Shown here in pieces: positions 21,538 through 33,520 of a DNA stretch of 64,000 nucleotides. The notes beneath the pieces are model-generated. The model did not search any database, was not told the DNA's origin, and was given only the letters and a program-made list of their open reading frames with translations. The stretch comes from Topomyia yanbarensis. Taxonomy: Eukaryota > Arthropoda > Insecta > Diptera > Culicidae. Both the position numbers and the translations under genes were made by a program. Positions within the stretch are counted from its first letter, which is position 1. Every line of letters begins with the position of its first letter. Location of the stretch: positions 397,189,037 through 397,253,036 of the forward strand of contig NC_080672.1 of assembly GCF_030247195.1 (NCBI RefSeq). Reading direction: 5' to 3'.

Positions 21538-24500
21538 GTCCCGGGCCCCGTCGTGGTGGAGGAACGCTACGCGGGAAGCTGAGCTGCAAGCAACCGGGCG
21601 GGTCATAGGTGGTGGATAATGCTTAATCGCGATAGCAACTAGTTGTGATTCGCGACCCGAACCAGCAGCGGGGGCTGACTGCGGGTGTGGTAGGACGAGG
21701 TAGTGGGCCCTATACGTTCTAGGCCTAAATACCACATGCCCTAAAGCAGCCCTGACAAGGCGAGCCTGCGCCGCCTTTAAATAAGCGCTTAGCCCAAATC
21801 CCTCTCCTCCCGTTATCCTTCCTTCCTTCCTTCCTTCTGCGGTTGTTCGCCCATCTAAATATGGAAGCTGTTCTTCAATGTCAGCTTCTTTCACCGAACA
21901 GCCTAGATAAGCCGTGTAGTGTCGGTAGTGGTTGTTTCAACCGGCTAAGAATTACACTACGGACTACCTGTTTCAGTGGTAAAAATCTACCAAACAGGGA
22001 ACCCCAATTCCATAGTGTCATGCGACCCGTGCTATGGGTAAAATTGTTGAGGGGGTTTAAAACATTCTCAATGGCGAACGGAGCCTGGGAAGAGTCGGGC
22101 GAACTCCCCAGTATACTGCATTACGCAGCGGAACGTTCACTCTACACACCGATTTTTTCACCGATGATCCACTTAATTTTGCCGAATTTTTGTTGGCTGG
22201 GGGTTTGCTGAGACTCTCGGCTGATGGTAGTTCGGTGAAGTTTTGTTGAGTTTCGATTATCAAATTTCGATGTGTACAGATGAACCTGCCCAGAGGCCGT
22301 GTGGTATCCGGCCTAGAATTGAGCCACTGGAGTCCTGCTGCCATGTCGTAGGAGGCGACTGAAAGTAGGAGACCCTAAGTCAAGGTGTAGTTCCGTGCCG
22401 AGGACTTAATGACTGGAGGGTCTAAAATATGCCAGTCGCGCACGGAGCATTTTGGGTTTTGCCCTTACTGTGTTATGCGAATCTCTGACACAGTGGACCA
22501 TTATTTTCTTCGCAAATCGTGGGAATCAAATGATCATGTCCCATTTAAACCTGATATGGCTCGCTAAATGCGTTAACATCCCAACTCGCTTGGTGTCCTC
22601 TAGTTGTTGTGCAATTTGTGTTGGAGATGAAATGTACAGTTCTCTAATCAACAATGGTTAGAATAGCACAAGTCAATCTCCAACATAAACGTACAGCAAC
22701 TATGAATTTATCTCGACTCATGCAGGAAGGTAAAGCTTCCATAGCATTGGTTCAAGAACCGTATTTCCATAAAGGAAACTTCTATTTTGGAAAGTTACTT
22801 AACACTGCCTTCATTGCTTACAACAAGACAGGCATGACTAACCCACGTGAAATGCCTCGTGCTTGCATTCTTGCAAATAAGGCTATTGACGCGTGTCTCA
22901 TATCGGAGCTCACAACTCGCGATATCTGTGTTGTCACAGTTACATTGACTGTCGGAAACGTAGACAAAAATATATATATATTGTTCAGCATACCTACCGC
23001 ATAACGAATCATCTCCTTCTGATGATTTCAAAAGCGTTGTAGCATATTGTAGCAGAAATAGGCTTCCGCTCATTATCGGCAGTGATGCGAATGCTCATCA
23101 CATCATTTGGGGCAGCTCAGACATCAATCTGAGAGGCTCTGAACTGATGGAGTACATAAGTAGTACAAATCTCCATATTCTGAATGTGGGAAACCGACCA
23201 ACTTTTGCGAGGTCTGGGAGGGAGGAGGTGTTAGACATAACACTTTGCTCTGATAGAATTTTGCATGAACTGGGAAATTGGCAGGTTCAAAATGAAACTG
23301 AACCGTCTCTATCCGATCATAAATATATATTTTTCGATCATTTTGATGTCACCTTCAATGTGGTGACATATCGTAATCCTAAATCTACAAACTGGGACCT
23401 CTTTTTGGAAAACTTGGCGACTAAATTTCATGGATATTTTCCAACAATTAGTCAATTAGACGACTTAGATGACGTCGTGGATACGACAAACTCATTCATA
23501 TTAGCATCCTACGAAGAAGCTTGTCCACTTCGTACTGTTAAATCGACTAGGGGAACCCCTTGGTGGAGGGCTGAGCTTGAAAGAATGAAGAAAGTTATGA
23601 GAAGAGCTTGGAACCGGCGTCAGCGTGATGACTCCAGGGCTTTTAGGTCAGCTCGTAGTGCATATAAGAAATGTCTTAGATCTGCAGAACGGGCTGGCTG
23701 GCAAAGCCTATGCACTAATGTCTCTAGTCTGAACGAGGCTAGCAGATTAAATAAAATTCTCTCCAAATCGAATGATTTTCAGATGAACTCCTTGAAAACC
23801 AGAGATGGTGTTTATGTGACGGACGAAAAAGATGTTCTTAATTGTCTCTTCGACACACACTTTCCAGGTTGTATCGATCCGGAGTTGAACAATGTTCACA
23901 GATCTCATTCTGGTGATTCGGACTCGTGGGCGTTAGCACGCACATTGGTTTCCACTGAATCGATCAAGTGGGCAGTTGACAGCTTTGCTCCATACAAATC
24001 ACCCGGAAAAGATGGAATACTTCCCGTGCTACTGCAAAAGGGATTTGATATTCTTAAACATGTCTTGAAAAAGATTTTGCTTTTTAGTCTTGCTACCGGG
24101 TATATCCCGAAAGCATGGCGAGAAATAACTGTTAGATTTATTCCCAAAGGGGGGCGCTCAAGCTATGAAGAAGCCAAGAGTTTTAGGCCTATCAGCTTAA
24201 GTTCTTTTCTTCTGAAAGCTTTGGAACGGATAATCGATCATCACATCAGGAACGTTAGTTTAGTTGAATATCCACTGCACAAAATGCAACATGCATATCA
24301 GTGTGGGAAATCCACAATAACTCTGCTTCACGATGTTGTTTACAACATTGAGAAAGCCTTCTCGCTCAAGCAATCTAGCTTGGGTGTATTCCTAGATATT
24401 GAGGGTGCTTTTGACAATGTGTCCTTCCAGTCTATTCTGGAAGCGACGCGCGGTCATGGGATACCTGCATGTATCTCAGGTTGGATAAACGCAATGCTTA

Positions 24501-26520
24501 GTAACCGCATACTTTGCTCGTCACTGCGACAGGCTGAGATACGGAAGTTGAGTATTTGCGGTTGTCCTCAGGGCGGCGTTCTGTCACCTTTGTTATGGAA
24601 CTTAGTAGCTGACGGCTTGTTGAAGAAACTCAATGAGCTTGGATTTCCAACCTACGGGTTTGCTGACGATTACCAAATACTAATTACTGGATTTTGCATC
24701 GGAACAATCTTTGACTTAATGCAACAGGCATTAAGAGCTGTCGAACAGTGGTGTCGACAAGTTAAACTATCAGTTAACCCAAGCAAAACTTCAATGGTTC
24801 TTTTCACGAAGAAGCGAATTACAACCGGGGTTCGTCCCTTGCAGTTCTTTGATTCTGAGCTACTGTGTGCGGATCAAGTGAAATACGTTGGAGTCATATT
24901 GGATTCCAAACTGAATTGGTCTGCTCACATTGAGTTCAGAGTCAAGAAAGCGTGCATGGCCTTCGGGCAGTGCAGACGAACTTTTGGAAAGACCTGGGGT
25001 CTCAAACCTAAATACATCTATTGGATTTACACGACAATTGTACGTCCAATACTGTCATACGGATGCCTTGTGTGGTGGCAGAGGGGAGAGGTGGTGACAG
25101 TCCAGTCAAAGCTAAACCATCTGCAAAGAATGGCGCTCATGGCGTTGACTGGTGCTTTCACCACGACTCCGACTGCTGCTCTTGAGGCACTTCTAAATAT
25201 CAAACCATTACACATACACTTAAAACAAGAAGCACTATCATGTGCATACAGACTGCAGGTTACTGGGCTTTGGAACAGTAATCATGTTGATCTTGCTACC
25301 AGTCATACACGATTGTGGTCACAAATGGTTACATGGGGTGAAAATATTCTTGCTCCCAGCGATATTACACTCACTTGTAGTTTTCCTTACAGGACATTTC
25401 ATGTGAAGATTCCCTCTCGAGAGGAGTGGTTGTCTGGCTTTATGGAAAGACAACAACAAACGCAAGTGGTTTGTTACACTGACGGTTCTCTGATGGAGGG
25501 ACGTGCTGGTGCTGGTGTCTACTGTCGTGAAATGAGATTGGAACAATCTCACTCACTAGGTAGATACTGTACTGTATTCCAAGCAGAAATCTTTGCGATT
25601 ATGTGCGGGGTGCAATCGGCCCTTCAACTGAGTTTGTCCGGCAGAGTTATAAACTTCTGCTCCGATAGTCAGGCTGCAATCAAGGCTCTTAGCTCAGACA
25701 AATCCCGGTCCAAGCTAGTGATCGCGTGCCGAACCCAAATCGAAGAACTAAGCATTGTCAACACTATCTACCTTGTCTGGGTGCCCGGACATTGCGGTAT
25801 TACTGGAAATGAATGGGCTGACGAATTGGCCAGGGCAGGCTCAGCGATTGACTTCGTTGGTCCTGAGCCCGCGCTGCCAATTTCGACAAGTTGGATAAGG
25901 GAAAAAATACGGTCCTGGGCTTCGTCCGAGCACCGAAATTATTGGAGAAATCTACAAACGTGTCGCCAAACAAAGGCGTTTCTAGAACAACCATGCCCAG
26001 TGGTTTCGAAAAATCTCTTACATTTTTCGAAGCTCCACTGCGGCATGCTGACCAGGGCTTTAACCGGCCACTGCAAACTCAATTATCACATGGCAACTAT
26101 TCAGCGCGCTGAGTCTTTTTCATGTGATCTTTGTGAATCCGACTACGGAACCTCATATCATCTGATATGCAACTGTCCAGCGGTAGCGCAATTGCGATTT
26201 CGAGTCTTCAGCCGTCCTTATATAGACGAAACCATGTTTGGTCGACTGAAACTCAGAGACATACTAAAGTTTCTTATCCAATGTGGTAAAGAGCTTTAGG
26301 CTTATTCGCAGGCAAGTTGAACTACTTGTGAGTTTAACTTACCTGTTGTTTATTTTTGTTTTGTGTTGTTATTTTTCCCACCCTTCCAATTCTACTTCCC
26401 CACACCTCCTTGTCCTTTCCTTCCGCTCAGGAAATGATGAAAACACACGGCAAGGCACAAATCCCCGACTATGTCCGGGGAACGTGCCATTTGAGCCAAT
26501 ATATTCTGATTCCTGATTCC
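21538..26520 (+). mobile_element. LOA/Lian-like non-LTR retrotransposon
   Basis: Plus-strand element of 4,983 bp with a GC-rich 5' leader (21,538-22,650), one long endonuclease-RT-RNase H frame, and a 3' UTR ending in TGATTCC repeats (CTGATTCCTGATTCC). The leader shares CCCCAATTCCA, GCGACCCGTGC and AACGGAGCCTG blocks with the R1-like leader at 55,720-55,810. A truncated sister copy with the same 3' end lies at 36,902-38,024. No separate ORF1 is visible between leader and ORF2, so ORF1 is either lost in this copy or absent. It is flanked by identical 204-bp repeats, implying a young insertion. Confidence 0.8.
22654..26299 (+). pseudogene. LOA-like ORF2: endonuclease, RT, RNase H
   Basis: ATG at 22,654 opens MVRIAQVNLQHKRTATMNLS, followed by the endonuclease block LVQEPYF. 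The frame is lost in an (AT)n run at about 22,970-22,981 and resumes in the next frame with IIGSDANAHHIIWG (23,075) and LSDHKY. The main open frame (from 23,147) holds RT motif A FLDIEGAFDN, motif B PQGGVLSPLLWN and motif C FADDY (about residue 504). An RNase H domain (about residues 770-900) follows with YTDGS, AEIFAI, SDSQAA and WVPGHCGITGNEWADELA, so all four acidic/His positions are present. The C-terminus has a CDLCESDYGTSYHLICNC Cys-His cluster. Apart from the microsatellite frameshift the frame is intact, which fits a recent insertion. Confidence 0.85.
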
Positions 26521-26724
26521 TGAAGTCATTTATAATTCTAAGGTGGCAATCTCCTCCATTTATTTACCACTCCCTGCCAAATGATTTTCTTTGCATTGTG
26601 ATTTTTTTGGTAAGCGGAAGTCGCTGTTCGAATTCAATAGTTTATTTATTTATATCAATTTAGTTCGCCAGCGTGAATAATCATTTCATTGTACCTTTGT
26701 TTGCAAGTCGATGGATAGAAAAAA
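26521..26724 (+). repeat. 204-bp direct repeat, right copy
   Basis: Same sequence as 21,334-21,537, directly after the element's TGATTCC tail. Beyond it the sequence continues as AAAATCATGGTAACAATG, which is the original locus. Confidence 0.85.
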
Positions 26725-27594
26725 AATCATGGTAACAATGCTGGTGTCAAAAATTTATAGCAACGTTGGAAAAAAAAGTTTCTCTTGTGTTCAATATGAG
26801 AATATTCATGTTTCACAAGTAAACAGACCGTTTCGAATTAAAAGGTAAATTTACATAAACGTGGGCGCGTGTGATTTGGTAAGCTTGTACATTGAAAAAC
26901 TGTAAATCGTGTATTTCCCGTGGTGAAAACTCAGTAGATATAAAAAAACTAAATCAACTTTCTTTATTCATTTATTGATCTATTGCTCCTTAACTGTAAT
27001 ATATGCAAAACATCTCAATTTAAATATACCGAAATAATAAAAAAAATCCTTCACTTAATAGTAAAAAAATATTGTGTGTGTATTGGGACTCGAACCCAGG
27101 TCGGTTGCCATTCCTCATGATTTGCTAATCGCGCCAATTTTTGTAGTAGTTACAATTACCTTTGTTAAACACACAATTCAGCTAAAAGTCAAAGGTGGTA
27201 TAACGGCAAATGTAAAGGTAGAAACAACCTTTTGAAGACATGTAGTGCAGCTTAATGATTAAAGGTAATAGTATTGGTAACAGCATCGTTTATTCAACTC
27301 GCAATTCAGTCTAATTAGGATGGTTGAATAAAAGCTTTAATATTGTCGCTATTACATTTATTAGCAATATAGTTCAGCCTAGTTGGAACTGGCGAATACT
27401 GGATTTTAAATAGGCTGAATAGACTGTTAATGTTTAAATAGTTCAGCGAAGGTTTTATTCAGCTTACATAACCTTTAATCTGCTTTAAATCAACACGTAG
27501 TCTTATAGTTCAGCTCCTAATGTTTGTTGGGTATATCCGGTTATTTTTGTTTTTCGAAGAAATGGTTGATTTTATGCATTACATTACATTTTAA

Positions 27595-30003
27595 AAATTT
27601 GAAGTCGATTTACAAAAAAAAACATTTTTAATTTGGATGAAATTTTGTTACAAAATAGCTAATTATGTTCTCTAACTACCGTCAAACATTCAAGTTGGGC
27701 ATTTTCAAGGAAAAAAAGTTATTTGAAAAAAACTTTTCCTTGCCAAATAATTTTTTTTTCAGTGTATTTTTATCGAAAACTAAACCAATGAAAGTCATAA
27801 TCATCTCAGAATCCAATTTCCCAACTGATAGTTGCTAGATACATGTTAAAAGTATCAGTAACGAATTTGGTATAGCATCTCAGATTGGACTGGAACGAGG
27901 CCGAAAGGATTCGTTTAACGGAATCTAGTACTAGAACACTTAGCGCACGACCAGACAACATGTTTAATGTCGCGATAACCGCCACCACAAGCGCAGAGAC
28001 CGCTTTCCACAACCTCAATACGCCGGAGATGGGCATTCTACGTATAATGATTATACATGACCCAAGATATCACCCGAATTAAGTCATGACCCTCATCCAT
28101 TCTCTTAGACCAAGGTTTGTTTATACCTTTGGGATTCCTGAACTTCCATTGCTCCCCGAAATTTGCCAATTTTCGAGTGTTCTCTGAGAAAAAATATTTA
28201 AAAACTCGTTGAAGCTACGCGATCTTTCATAAATATCACCTTCTAATGCCATGTAAATGTCTAAGATCTAAATGTCTAAATGTCCATCTTCTCATTATCA
28301 TTCTAATCCAAATGCCGCCTTCTCATTACCTGGAATGGAGCACAGCGAAAGAATTCAAACTAAGGTAATCACCTAGATTTTTCGGATTTCCCCTATTTTC
28401 TCCAGGAAATACAAAGAGTCCTTTTCATGCTCCATCAAACAGAGAGCCTCCTGTAACTATAACGATGTGGGCATGGTCGTTGATTGGTAAATATAAAACC
28501 ATCAGTTTTGTGGGGAGAAAGTTGGCAGCACAGCCTCTTTTATGATTGCACTCACCACTACTGTCATAATAATTACCATAAAAACAGCTGTCGCCATACG
28601 TCCCGTATATTCCAATCACAGGATGAATCGAATACACAACGTAGGCCATTGCCACCAGACGAAACATTGTTTCTCTGATGATCCGTCCGTTAATACGTGG
28701 AAGTACCGGTGCCAATAGTCGCGTTTTTCAGCTTTCATCAAATTTTTCATTTGTATTCGTAGCGTAGCGTATATTGGGAAAAATTCGGGCAATCCGACGT
28801 TTAAAAGTCACTTTCGCGTACAATTCTAAGCAATCTCTGCTCACCACGCAGTAAGTGACAGTTCATGGTTGTTCGCATCGGGTACTCGTTTCGTCTGACT
28901 TTTAAACGTAGTGAAAATGTATTGTGTAAAACCTGGAGGGAAATTTAGGGACTGAAATATAGGGTTTTTGATGTCCCATGTGAAAATTCCTACTAGTTTC
29001 TAAGATTACCAGGAACCACTTACTTCGGTTGTAACAGCACCCTTCAAGGGACACTCTCAGGACTTTATGAGGAAGCTTAGGAGAGAAAACTGATTTTAGT
29101 CTTTCGGAAATTTATAGGCACATTAGAAGATGTTTCCACAATGGGATGGTCAGACTCTCGTTCTTTAGTGTACAAGGAAACGTAAATATTAAATCGGAGC
29201 GTTCCTTAAAATAATGTTTCATTTTGTTCCCTAAAAATTTATGTGCGGGATTTGTCGAGAGATCATGCGGAGTCTCTTCACAGTAAGAAAACTTTTCATG
29301 ATTCTCGCCGCATTTTCCACAGCGTGCCTTGTTTCTACAATAAGTCGCTGTAAGCCCAATTGTTTGCTACGATTGTAGTTCATGCCTAGCGGTACAAAAA
29401 CGGGAACAGGTTAACTTGCCCCGTCCAAAAGATCAAAGTTTGGAAGAGCAAATTCGGCGAAAGGTTCGAAATGAGGGTGATGGAAAATAAGTTGTTTTCA
29501 TATACTCATATATACTACATTTTTCCTGAACGCAATTGCTGGCGAACCAGAATTTTCACTGGCCGAAGCAAAGGGTAAAGGAACGAACCCCATACATCCC
29601 CTGCTGGAGACTACACCATCAATATCTAATTCCCGGGCGGGTACACAGACAAGATACTTCTTCGTACTCCGCCAAGTGGTATTTAGTTAAGTTTTAAGAT
29701 TTAAGTTTTTTATGAATATATACCAAATTCGTTACTGATACTTTTTGCATGTATCAGGCAATTAGCAGTAGGGAAAGTGGATTCTGAGATGATTGTGACT
29801 TGCATTGGTTTATTTTTGATAAAAATACACTGAAAAACTATAATTCAGTTTGGACAAGGAAAAGATTTTTTTCAAAAAAATTTTCCTTGAATGTGCCCAA
29901 CTTGAATTTTTGACGGTAGGTAGAGAACATAATTACCTATCATGGAACAAAATTTCATCCAAATCAAAGATGATCTTTTTTTGTAAATCGACTTTATTTT
30001 TAA
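27595..30003. mobile_element. Foldback-type element with ~285-bp inverted repeats
   Basis: 27,595-27,880 reads ... GAAGTCGATTTAC ... CTACCGTCAAACATTCAAGT ... CAGTAACGAATTTGGTATA. 29,718-30,003 is its diverged inverse: TATACCAAATTCGTTACTGA ... ACTTGAATTTTTGACGGTAG ... GTAAATCGACTT. About 1.8 kb lies between the arms, including the dispersed repeat copy at 27,885-28,115. A minus-strand 96-aa ORF (28,715-28,425) has a hydrophobic stretch but no family I know. Exact ends and target duplication were not found. Confidence 0.55.
27885..28115 (+). repeat. Dispersed repeat, copy 2
   Basis: Plus-strand partner of 12,890-13,150 (shared CACGACCAGACAACATGTTT). It lies just inside the left arm of the foldback element. 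Confidence 0.5.
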
Positions 30004-30413
30004 AATCGATTTTTTTAGTGTAGGAGTTGATGAAGAATTTTTTCAATATTTTATTTCGAAAATTTAACTAATTTTGTCAAAATCATTCCTACAATATTTT
30101 TTTTGTAGAATTTGTCATTTTTAGACTATAGCAATTTCAAAAAAAAATGGTAAAAAAAGTTTGACCCTTTACAAAAGACAGTCAAAAAAATTACTTTTGG
30201 GGTTTTGACGTAAGTACCAATGTCTTATTTAAGCCGTTTTTGTGGTATCCAACGTGGAAAAGAGATCGAAATGAAGAGTTAAACGAAAGCAATTGTGGTC
30301 GGCCCAATGCACAAACTCTGATGCTATCCTTGGGCTATGACAACGTCCCAGGTAGAGTCTTAAATAAGGCAATTACGTCAAAACCATAAAAAAATGAATT
30401 AATTCTCTAAGAA

Positions 30414-30500
30414 CATATGATTGGGGCTCAAAAGCCAACTGTCAAAATTCATTTTGAGGAGAATTCCGGACAAACCGTTAATTGTCCAGCACCACCGCTG
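30414..30500 (+). repeat. Single arm of the 16.7-kb MITE family
   Basis: CATATGATTGGGGCTCAAAA, then GCCAACTGTCAAAATTC and CCGGACAAACCGTTAA match the arms at 16,690-16,765. No inverted partner was seen nearby, so it is a broken copy. Confidence 0.5.
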
Positions 30501-30726
30501 ATAGCAAACAAAAGTGCTACTTCGCAATCAGAAGGACCTTGACTAAACTCCTTGCACCTGGACAAGCCACGGGGACCGTCTGGAGTGAGCATCAAACGCC
30601 TCTGTTATCACGACCAACTCGAGTTTGAGAGGCTGTACTCGCAAGGTCGGCTCAGGGACACCAACCAGAAACACAAGGCACTGTTTTAATTTTCAAATTA
30701 CATATATTTATACCTATAATGTCTTT

Positions 30727-30729
<3 letters not shown>

Positions 30730-30787
<58 letters not shown>

Positions 30788-30800
30788 TGTGTGTGTGTGT
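30730..30800 (+). repeat. (GT)n microsatellite, ~70 bp
   Basis: Nearly pure GT repeat from 30,730 with one A interruption at 30,781. Apparent Cys-Val or His-Thr peptides read across it are artefacts. Confidence 0.95.
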
Positions 30801-31284
30801 ACGGATGGCCGGCCGGCGGTGACGCGATCTACTGCAGGTGAGGTTTGCTGGGACGATAAATTCTCGGCTTTGATCGTCGGGTGGGGATGATCGATTTTTA
30901 CGCAATGCCTATCTCTTTGATGGGTAGCTAGTTTCTCGGGTGCTTGCTTATATTTGACAAAAGGGCAGTTTGGTTTAGATGGCTCAACGGGTTGAGTGCG
31001 TGAACATATACGCTCGTCGGTGTTGGCCGTCTGCATTCGTGAAGCCTACGTGGTCAGTCTGGTTTCTGCTATTACCTTGCCTTAAAATTCAAATCCCCTA
31101 GTCCTTGCCAAAGCGCCGTGATTTTTCAGGGAATACCAACTGGGTCCTGATTCAAGTATTCTAAAAATAATCTTATCGGAACTATCCGGTAAAATGAAAT
31201 TTAGTACACTAAGGTTTTTTTTACGCGGGCGATACAGGCCGCGTAAATGAAAACCGCGTAAATTTCAAAATCAGCATTATATGT
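30801..31284. other. Unassigned sequence
   Basis: No gene recognised. 31,215-31,270 has CGCG-centred words (ACGCGGGCGATACAGGCCGCG, AAAACCGCGTAAAT) resembling the CGCG-rich tail of the composite repeat at 36,650-36,890. Confidence 0.35.
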
Positions 31285-31800
31285 TTTACATTTCTTAGAA
31301 AAGAAATGTATAGAATTCGCTCAAACTTTCAAGATTTTTTCCGAGGCCTGGAGGGCCGAGTCTTATATGCCAATCGACTCAGCTCGACGATTTGGGACAA
31401 TGTCTGTGTGTGTATGTAACGGACAAACTCTCATTCGTGTTTCTCAGCAATGGCTGAACCGATCTTATCCAAACTAATTTAAAATGAAAGGCCTCACAGC
31501 CAGACAGAACGCTATTAAGTGGTTTTTGATTCTGATGTTTAGTTTCCAAGATATGAATGTTTGAAGGTGCAAAAATCGCGTTCTTCGCAGTTTTTTGAAA
31601 TTTGCTGCCGAAATTGACGACGTAACTAAATAATTTATATATTTTTGGAAAGCTTATACGAATACCTTTCAACGGACAATAGATTGTTGAAATCGGATTA
31701 TTATCAAAAGAGATATTTAACATTAAATTCGGACGAAAGATTTTAATCGTTTCCCATAGCCAGAAATAAAACAAAAACATGTATTATTAGCGCCAAAACG
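31285..31800 (-). repeat. Mosquito-type dispersed repeat
   Basis: TTTCTTAGAAAAGAAATGTA, GGCCGAGTCTTATATGCCAA and TCGACTCAGCTCGACGATTT recur as variants at 16,920-17,000 and 47,210-47,300, sometimes with TGTGTGTGTATGT after them. A 133-aa minus-strand ORF (31,780-31,379) spans it. It is rich in K, F, N and I and has no recognisable domain, so I treat it as repeat-derived, not a gene. Confidence 0.5.
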
Positions 31801-32334
31801 GATAATTTTAGGTCAATAGTGTCTTCGGACAATTTAAAGCATACAATATGCCCTTTCTTTTTATATTGTGATTTTACTGATTAATTCCCCTAAGAATGAG
31901 ATATTTTCATAAATTTTCTTGGAAGTAATTGTATTGAAATAATGTCTTCTGCTAATTTGTAGCTCTCACTTTTGCGAATAACTCTACCGAAGACATCAAA
32001 TACATATTTCGAATACTTTAGAAGGTTTGGCATGTTGTTTGTGGATTACCCTCTGTCGCCTATTTATTGTTCAATATAGTAATAATGAGCCATATATTAT
32101 TTCGATAAAACGAATTTCGTATTTCATTTTTCTATCTACAACCGCTATAATATCCACCGAACAATTCCAAGTTGTCTAGATGGAACTTGATCACTTATCG
32201 GTTCCAAAATTTTCATTTGCGGGAACCTCCTGACTTATAACCATCGGATTGATCTGAAACATATTTCGGAAAATGAAAAGCGAAATGAATAACTCCAAGC
32301 AGTGGTGTAGCCAAGAGGATGCTTTGGGGTTTAA
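31801..32334. other. Unassigned AT-rich sequence
   Basis: Nothing recognised beyond A/T runs. Confidence 0.4.
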
Positions 32335-32632
32335 CCACAGACTAACAGACATAACACTATGAAAGAATTTCCTCAAAAAACATCGATCCGACAACTTTCC
32401 CAGAACACTAGCTCCACTTTTTATTCACGGTCCCAAACACTCATTTACTGGTGGGTTACCCCTCATGTTTGGGAACAATTTTTCACTAGTGGTCTATCCC
32501 CCATATGCTTGTTCATATGTCAGTGGCGCCATAATTTCAAATGTGGCCACAGTCCCAAATACAAATATATTTAAAATGACCGTTAAAGCAGGCGAGGCTT
32601 TGTTTTTGAGTGTTATGTCTGTTAGTCTGTGG
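32335..32632. mobile_element. 298-bp MITE with TTTAA flanks
   Basis: Left end CCACAGACTAACAGACATAA, right end its exact inverse over about 24 bp (ending TTATGTCTGTTAGTCTGTGG). TTTAA sits immediately outside both ends (32,330-32,334 and 32,633-32,637), a 5-bp (or TTAA-type) target duplication. Superfamily undetermined. Interior ORFs look random. Confidence 0.7.
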
Positions 32633-33520
32633 TTTAACTTCACTCCCCACACAAAAAAAATTAGATTGCGATTGAAAATATATTAATGCAGTCTGATTTA
32701 ATTCAATATTACAATGATAATTATCTGATCAGTACATTGATAACCTATTGTTTGAAACATCATAAGGAACATTGTAAAATTGTGGGAATACGATCCTGAT
32801 CTATTGGTCTTGATCTCACAGTTGTCTAATAACATCAATGTCAAATACTTGCCTAAAACATTCCAATAGAAACTCATTCCAGCCAGAGTTCTGAAATCAA
32901 GCATAATCATAATTTCCTATGATATTGAGTTCAGTTTGGAAGGGGTGTCTGTAATATGAATTAGGGTCTTTTTCTAATAGGAAGCGAAACTGGAATTGCT
33001 TTAATGTCTATGAAACTTAGATCTGCTCACCGAAAAATTGCATAACTTCCAACATTTGCTGAAAATGTTTTAATTTTGGGAATGCGTCGATTTGAGACGA
33101 AAAAATTATAGAATTAATAACGAGAAACCCACCTTCCAAAAGTAGGGGAATTTATGAAAAATGGCGTTTTCCGTTCCCCCAATTTTGCAGGTTTAATATC
33201 TTCGATGAATTTTACAAACGTTAAACAGCACATCATTTGATAAAATAATTTTGTCGTTATTTATATATTTATTTATTTATTTTCATTTTTCATCTGACCC
33301 ATGTTGGTCTACATGAAATTTAATGTTGTTGGTTGTATGGGAAAAGCCCATTTCAAGGTTCACTTTAGAAGCAGACCTCGAATGCGCGTAAAAACCCATA
33401 ATCTTTTGGCACGTTTTTTCTACAACTACAATGATCTGACATTACAAATTAACAAAATTACATACAAGGTATACAGCATTGCAATAACATTACAGAAATA
33501 TTTTCACATATTCTTATAAG
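32633..33520. other. Unassigned; right part is a retrotransposon 3' UTR
   Basis: AT-rich sequence without a gene. 33,265-33,520 probably belongs to the 3' UTR of the minus-strand CR1/jockey-group remnant next to it. A TATTTATTTATTTATTTT run at 33,260-33,285 fits its 3' tail. Confidence 0.4.

Larger units (their letters stand above)
20549..27531. mobile_element. TA-flanked DNA element split by a LOA-like retrotransposon
   Basis: Both ends carry the inverted terminus CCCAACAAACATT with TA outside (20,547-20,548 and 27,532-27,533). Both arms are studded with TTCAGCTGAA-like words. Once the central retrotransposon and one repeat copy are removed, about 1.8 kb remains. That remainder contains three pol III B-box-like motifs: inverse of GGTTCGGATCC near 20,950; GGTTCGAATCC at 21,119-21,129; inverse of GGTTCGAGTCC near 27,090. 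No transposase is visible, so it is non-autonomous or decayed. The TA duplication suggests the Tc1/mariner group, but the terminus is unusual for it. Confidence 0.55.

Noticed and set aside
22491..22501. CACAGTGGACC as a third Transib-like end
   Set aside because: No inverse partner and no 5-bp duplication nearby. A seven-base heptamer is expected several times in 64 kb by chance.
30698..31036. ORFs with Cys-Val or His-Thr repeat peptides
   Set aside because: They are translations of the (GT)n microsatellite on the two strands, not genes.
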